Made by a program: the position numbers and the translations under genes
Assembly: GCA_002479455.1 (NCBI GenBank)
Contig: DLNB01000029.1
Location: 1 to 35,359 of the forward strand
From: Acetothermia bacterium UBA7521
Lineage (GTDB): Bacteria > Bipolaricaulota > Bipolaricaulia > Bipolaricaulales > Bipolaricaulaceae
DNA length: 35,359 nucleotides
Reading direction: 5' to 3'
Part shown: in pieces, positions 31,756-35,359 of the stretch
Layout: each line of letters begins with the position of its first letter
Numbering within the stretch: position 1 is the stretch's first letter
Notes under the pieces: generated by a model
What the model was told of the DNA's origin: nothing
The model's database searches: none
Seen by the model: the letters and a program-made list of their open reading frames with translations, nothing else

Positions 31756-31827
31756 GACCAACCGGCGGGTGAACGGTCGTCGGATCCCCATGGCCGGGGA
31801 TTCTTCGAGGCAGAGTATGGGCAGAAG

Positions 31828-31860
31828 AGAAGGCGCAGGGCGCGAGGCCCTGCGCCTTCT
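31828..31860. terminator. Bidirectional hairpin terminator
   Basis: AGAAGGCGCAGGGC (31828-31841) pairs perfectly with 31847-31860 around the 5-nt loop GCGAG, a 14-bp stem. It separates the convergent nfeD-floA operon and the secreted-protein gene and could stop transcription from both sides. No T-run follows on the plus strand. Confidence 0.7.
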
Positions 31861-31882
31861 GATTGAGTTCCCGGGCCAGCTG

Positions 31883-32992
31883 CTACTGCTTGAGGTGTGC
31901 CGCGAACTCGGTGATCGCCTGCTCGAACCGCTCGATGAACGCCCGCACCGCTCGCCAGTTGACGCCGCCGACGAGGTACAGATCCGCATCGAGGGCGATC
32001 TCACCCGCCCGATTCACGTAGGCCCGCGATCCGTGCCTCGTCAGGTTCCACGCGTTGATGAGCGGGACCGCGCCCTGTGCGGGTGTGGGCCACGTCGCGT
32101 AGAGACGAAGACTCGCGTACTCGTCCCCGATCAGACCGTACGCGAACAAGCCCACCGGAGTGCCCGCCAGCTCGAAGGCCCACACGGGGTCGCCGTCTGC
32201 CGATGTCACCTGTTCGAAGGTGAGGTCCAGTTCGGAAAGAAGTCGCTCGATGTCCGTTGAGGTGATCGCGGTCCACAGAGGAGGTCGTGGTCGGACAATC
32301 GGCACCGCGAGCAGGAACGCCACCACGTTCTCGGCGAACTCCAGCCCATCGGCGCGGCCATCTCCATTCTCATCGCCCGAGAACAGGCCGAGAATGCCGC
32401 CAAACAGCACCGTTCGTCCGTCGTTTCCGACGATGATCGCCGCTTGGTGCGCTGCCGACTCGGCGGTGTACCCCGCAACCGCCAGGCCGTTGTCCACAGC
32501 CTGGAAGTAGGCGCCATCGGAATCGCAGGTGTCCGCCGCCGGACTGAGGGCGATCAGGGTGTTCGGGGTGGCAAACAGAGGATGCGCATCGTCCCACGGG
32601 TAGATCGCGATCGGCTCGTAGTAGTACTCACCCAGCTCCGCCTCGAACGCTGCCGCGATCTCCTCGTCCCAGTCCCAGTAGTTCATGTACACGCGCCCGC
32701 CGCCGGCGACGTAGTCGGCGATGGCATCGAGGGTGTCCCAATCCAGCCGGCTCGAGTACTCGTCCACGATCACCAGGTCCCAGAGTCCGTCCTCGGTGAG
32801 GGCAAGGAAGAACTCGTAGTCGTCGTTCATCTCGGTGAACTCGAGCCCGAGCGCTGTCAACGCGGCCGGGAAGTACGCCGCGCTGCGGTTGCACTGCTCG
32901 CTCAGCACGAGGATGCTCTGACCCATCGCCAGCCCACCGAGCAATCCCAGCAGCAATGTCACCAAACCCAATCCTGTCTGTACACGCTTCAT
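31883..32992 (-). CDS. Secreted protein with amidotransferase-like N-domain and YbjN-like C-domain
   Basis: The 369-aa protein starts at ATG 32992 with AAGGAGGAG close upstream. Residues 1-24 are a cleavable signal peptide. Residues 25-235 look like a class I glutamine-amidotransferase-like fold used as a binding module (SILVLSEQ, LWDLVIVDEYSS, DYVAGGGRVYMNYWD). No catalytic Cys is evident there. A calcium-loop-like DENGDGRADGLEF lies at 207-219. Residues 243-369 match YbjN (LLSELDLTFEQV, WAFELAGTPVGLFAYG, LINAWNLTRHGSRAYVN, LVGGVNWRAVRAFIERF). YbjN proteins usually occur as cytoplasmic stand-alone proteins, so the secreted fusion is uncommon as far as I know. Function is unknown. Confidence 0.82.
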   Translation of the reverse strand: MKRVQTGLGLVTLLLGLLGGLAMGQSILVLSEQCNRSAAYFPAALTALGLEFTEMNDDYEFFLALTEDGLWDLVIVDEYSSRLDWDTLDAIADYVAGGGRVYMNYWDWDEEIAAAFEAELGEYYYEPIAIYPWDDAHPLFATPNTLIALSPAADTCDSDGAYFQAVDNGLAVAGYTAESAAHQAAIIVGNDGRTVLFGGILGLFSGDENGDGRADGLEFAENVVAFLLAVPIVRPRPPLWTAITSTDIERLLSELDLTFEQVTSADGDPVWAFELAGTPVGLFAYGLIGDEYASLRLYATWPTPAQGAVPLINAWNLTRHGSRAYVNRAGEIALDADLYLVGGVNWRAVRAFIERFEQAITEFAAHLKQ

Positions 32993-33108
32993 CTCTATCT
33001 CCTCCTTGGAGACCACCGCGCCGCACGAGGCTGACGGCGAAGCACCCACGCTCGGCACACACCTGCCTCGCGAGGCGAGGGGTGCATGATACAACTTCCC
33101 GGCCCGCC

Positions 33109-33122
33109 CAGCAGGCTGGGTT
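33109..33122. terminator. Short hairpin between the secreted-protein gene and the GNAT gene
   Basis: CCCAGC-AG-GCTGGG forms a 6-bp perfect stem with a 2-base centre, which as RNA would need to open to a larger loop. It is in the 245-base gap on the minus strand downstream of the GNAT gene. Weak evidence. No confident gene is seen in the rest of the gap. Confidence 0.25.
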
Positions 33123-33237
33123 TAGCAGATCTGACCTGGCGGCGCGACTTGGCACCCTGAACCGAATCCCAGTAGGATTTGGCGTGGATCCGCACCTGCT
33201 CGCCGTCGGGCTGGCCGCGTTTCATCTTCCTCTGGGA

Positions 33238-33684
33238 TCAGGGTTTCCGCACCGGCAGGCGCATCACCGAGAACCCCGGCGCGGTTTCGGTTGGGATTCT
33301 CCGAAACCCGACCCGTTCGTAGAACCGGACAGATGCCGCGTTCTCGTCCTGCACCCCCAGCTCGATCTCGTCCACGCGCGGGGAGAACTCCGCCACCAGC
33401 GCCTGGAAGACGCGCGTCCCGATCCCTCGTCCCCGTGCGCTCGGACGTAGGATGATCGCGTGAACGTGCAGCGTCCGGCCGCGCTCCTCGATCCAGACGT
33501 ACCCGACGTCGGTTGCGGCGTCCCGGACGACACGCACCTCGCCCGTGGTCCGGTAGATCTGGGCGAACTGTGCCGGGGTCAGTCCGAGGAACGTCATCGC
33601 GCTCTCCGACTGTCCCCCGAGCTGGTCCAGGATCATCTGGAGCAGCTCATCGCGTTCTTCGGCTGTCGGCTTTCGGTACTCCAC
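33238..33684 (-). CDS. GNAT family N-acetyltransferase
   Basis: The 148-aa protein is taken from GTG 33684, where AGGGGGG lies 6 nt upstream and the N-terminus VEYRKPTAEERDELLQ fits a GNAT domain. The open extension to 33753 is low in domain content. The acetyl-CoA loop is LRPSARGRGIGTRVF, and the C-terminus has ASVRFYERVGFRRIP. It is monocistronic and follows the MATE gene on the same strand with a gap of about 115 bases. Substrate unknown; could be a protein or antibiotic-like amine. Confidence 0.9.
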   Translation of the reverse strand: MEYRKPTAEERDELLQMILDQLGGQSESAMTFLGLTPAQFAQIYRTTGEVRVVRDAATDVGYVWIEERGRTLHVHAIILRPSARGRGIGTRVFQALVAEFSPRVDEIELGVQDENAASVRFYERVGFRRIPTETAPGFSVMRLPVRKP

Positions 33685-33798
33685 GATCGCCCCCCTGTGT
33701 GGATGACCACGCTCTGCCCGCTGCACGGCATCCGCTGGCGCCGCGACAAGCACGCGGCGGCAGGTCTGGTTCCCGAGTGTAGCGAACCTGCGCCGTGG

Positions 33799-35181
33799 TT
33801 ACGGTTCGGCAGGCTCCACGACGGCCGCGCCTTCCGCCTCCCGCGGGGCGTCGCGCAGGGCGCGAAGCGCGGGGATCGTGAGGGCCAGCGTCATCGCTCC
33901 GGCGACGCCGTCGGCGATGGGGAATGCCGCCCACGCACCCGTGAGCCCGAGGAACCGCGGCAGGAGGAGGACGAGCGGCGCGAGGAGGATCACCTGGCGC
34001 AGCAGGGCGAGGACCATCGCCGGCAGGGGTCGGCCGAGCGCCTGGAACATCCCCGCGGCGATGAGCTGGAACCCCACCGTGGGGAACGCGATCACGATCA
34101 GACGCGCCGCGGGCGCCGCCATCGCGATGAGAGCCGCGTCGTCGGTGAAGATCCGCAGGAGCAGGTTCGGGAACGCGACCAGGATCACCGTGGCCGCCGC
34201 GGACATCGCCGTCGCGGCGAGGGTGGAGAAGCGTATCGCGTCCCGGGCGCGATCGAGCTGCCGCGCGCCGTAGTTGTAGCCCACGATCGGCATCATCCCC
34301 TGCCCGATCCCGATCATGGGGAGGAACAGGAACATCGTGATGCGGTTGATCACCCCGTACGACGCGATCGCCAGGTCGCCCCCGTAGCGGGCGAGGGTGT
34401 TGTTGAGGAGGATCACCGTGATGCTCCCCGCCGCCGCGCGCAGCCCCGACCCGATGCCCACCGCGAACGACTCCCCGACGATCCCCCGGTCGAGCCGGAA
34501 GTCGGAGAGCCTGACCCGGAGGCTCGTGCGGCGGGAGGCGAAGTAGTACACGAGGTACACCACCGTCGTCGCCTGGGCGAGCACCGTGGCCAGGGCCGCG
34601 CCGCGGACCCCCATCCCGAATCCGTAGATGAACAGCGGGTCGAGGGCGATGTTGAGGAGGCCGGAGATGATCATCGTCCCCATCGCCACGCGGGCGTTCC
34701 CCTCGCCGCGCACCACGGCGTTCGTGGCCATCGCGAACAGGAAGAACGGCGTGCCGAGGAGGATGATCCCCAGGTAGTCCACGCCGTAGGGGAGAATCGT
34801 CTCCGTCGCCCCGAACAGGCGCAGCAGCGGTTCCAGGTACAGACTCCCCAGCACGGCGATGATCCCGCTCGCGAGGAGGATGACCGAGAATAAGTTCCCC
34901 AGCGTGCGATGGGCGCGGGGCCGGTCGCCGGCGCCGAGCGCGCGGGAGACGATGGACGCCGCGCCGATCCCGAACGTCTGGGCGATCGCCATGACGAGGA
35001 TCTGCACAGGGAAGGCGATGGCGATCCCGGCGATGGCGAGCGAGCCCACTCCGCGGCCGACGAAGATCGTGTCCGTCAGGTTGTAGAGGGCCTGCACGCT
35101 GAGGCCGACCATCGCCGGGGCCGACATGCGGACGAGGAGCCGTCCGATCCGCTCCGTTCCAAGCTGTGCGCTGTGGTCCAT
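33799..35181 (-). CDS. MATE family efflux transporter
   Basis: The 460-aa protein has twelve predicted membrane helices in two six-helix halves, the MATE hallmark. Each half opens similarly: YNLTDTIFVGRGVG...FPVQILVMAIAQTFG in the first and NRITMFLFLPMIGIGQGMMPIVGYNYGA in the second. ATG 35181 has AGGAGG about 14 nt upstream. The C-terminal tail is short and acidic. MATE proteins export drugs, metabolites or osmolytes in exchange for Na+ or H+. The ion and substrate cannot be read from sequence. The next downstream gene (GNAT) may be co-transcribed. Confidence 0.94.
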   Translation of the reverse strand: MDHSAQLGTERIGRLLVRMSAPAMVGLSVQALYNLTDTIFVGRGVGSLAIAGIAIAFPVQILVMAIAQTFGIGAASIVSRALGAGDRPRAHRTLGNLFSVILLASGIIAVLGSLYLEPLLRLFGATETILPYGVDYLGIILLGTPFFLFAMATNAVVRGEGNARVAMGTMIISGLLNIALDPLFIYGFGMGVRGAALATVLAQATTVVYLVYYFASRRTSLRVRLSDFRLDRGIVGESFAVGIGSGLRAAAGSITVILLNNTLARYGGDLAIASYGVINRITMFLFLPMIGIGQGMMPIVGYNYGARQLDRARDAIRFSTLAATAMSAAATVILVAFPNLLLRIFTDDAALIAMAAPAARLIVIAFPTVGFQLIAAGMFQALGRPLPAMVLALLRQVILLAPLVLLLPRFLGLTGAWAAFPIADGVAGAMTLALTIPALRALRDAPREAEGAAVVEPAEP

Positions 35182-35359
35182 TTCCTGTTGCGTCCTCCTG
35201 CCGCCCGAGATGAGCGATCCGCGGCCCGCGCGTTCGCCCTGTTGGTTGAAGGCGTGATGGTACGCGACGTCCCCCTCGTGCGAAAGCGCGGCGTTCCGAA
35301 CCGGCGCCGCTCGCGCGGCCCCCGGTTTGCCTATCGGGCGGCCGCACGCTACAAAGGGT

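Noticed and set aside
32995..33225. Minus-strand 76-codon frame in the gap before the GNAT gene
   Set aside because: The first 25 residues look plausible (MKRGQPDGEQVRIHAK) but the rest is basic, runs through the upstream control region of the next gene and has no recognised family.

Overview
The window is GC-rich chromosomal DNA from a bacterium with compact housekeeping operons and scattered mobile-element debris. Its features are a primary sigma factor lacking a long region 1.1, tungsten-type aldehyde:ferredoxin oxidoreductase (AOR) with MoaD-like partners, a deoxyxylulose-independent PLP synthase, a FloA/NfeD pair, lipoproteins with PKD-like domains, and a mix of Shine-Dalgarno and apparently leaderless starts. 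This fits an anaerobic, possibly thermophilic, uncultivated lineage such as Bipolaricaulota (OP1/Acetothermia). That placement is an inference and no single gene here proves it.

Layout. 1-635: 3' part of an IS256-family insertion sequence whose right end abuts a fragment matching the 3' end of a type I-C-like CRISPR repeat. 636-2876 (minus): a DUF4143 AAA ATPase and an AraC/GyrI-like regulator. 3061-4511 (plus): two tandem paralogous PKD-like lipoproteins with similar promoters, then tRNA-Thr(CGU). 4785-14567 (plus): ten contiguous, mostly overlapping genes, pdxS-pdxT-gap-comF-MBL hydrolase-dnaG-rpoD-miaA-nnr-tatD, facing radC (minus). 15311-15585: an Mrr restriction-endonuclease C-terminal remnant followed within 4 bases by an integron attC-like hairpin. 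15802-18082 (minus): AOR, interrupted by an in-frame TAG, and two MoaD/ThiS-like proteins.

18083-23306 is gene-poor: a small secreted protein, an IS1634-like transposase remnant, a coiled-coil hypothetical protein, an M3-family oligopeptidase, and two diverged copies of a roughly 100-bp direct repeat near its ends. 23307-24105 is a compact PadR-regulator plus Cys/His-rich small-protein operon with a near-consensus promoter and a perfect terminal hairpin. 24367-26421 holds a GNAT acetyltransferase, a four-blade propeller protein and two tiny possible genes.

The most notable element is at 26581-26914 (minus): a tRNA-Asn(GUU) gene split inside its anticodon by a 258-nt group I intron with recognisable P1, P, Q, R and S elements. 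Then come an ABC exporter pair and a divergent YjbQ-like protein (minus), nfeD-floA plus a 42-codon coupled gene (plus), a secreted protein with a YbjN-like C-terminus, a second GNAT enzyme and a MATE transporter (minus).

Six genes share one arrangement: a -10 hexamer only 7-9 nt upstream of the start codon with no room for a ribosome binding site. Leaderless mRNAs therefore appear common for first genes of transcription units, while other genes have clear AGGAGG-type sites.
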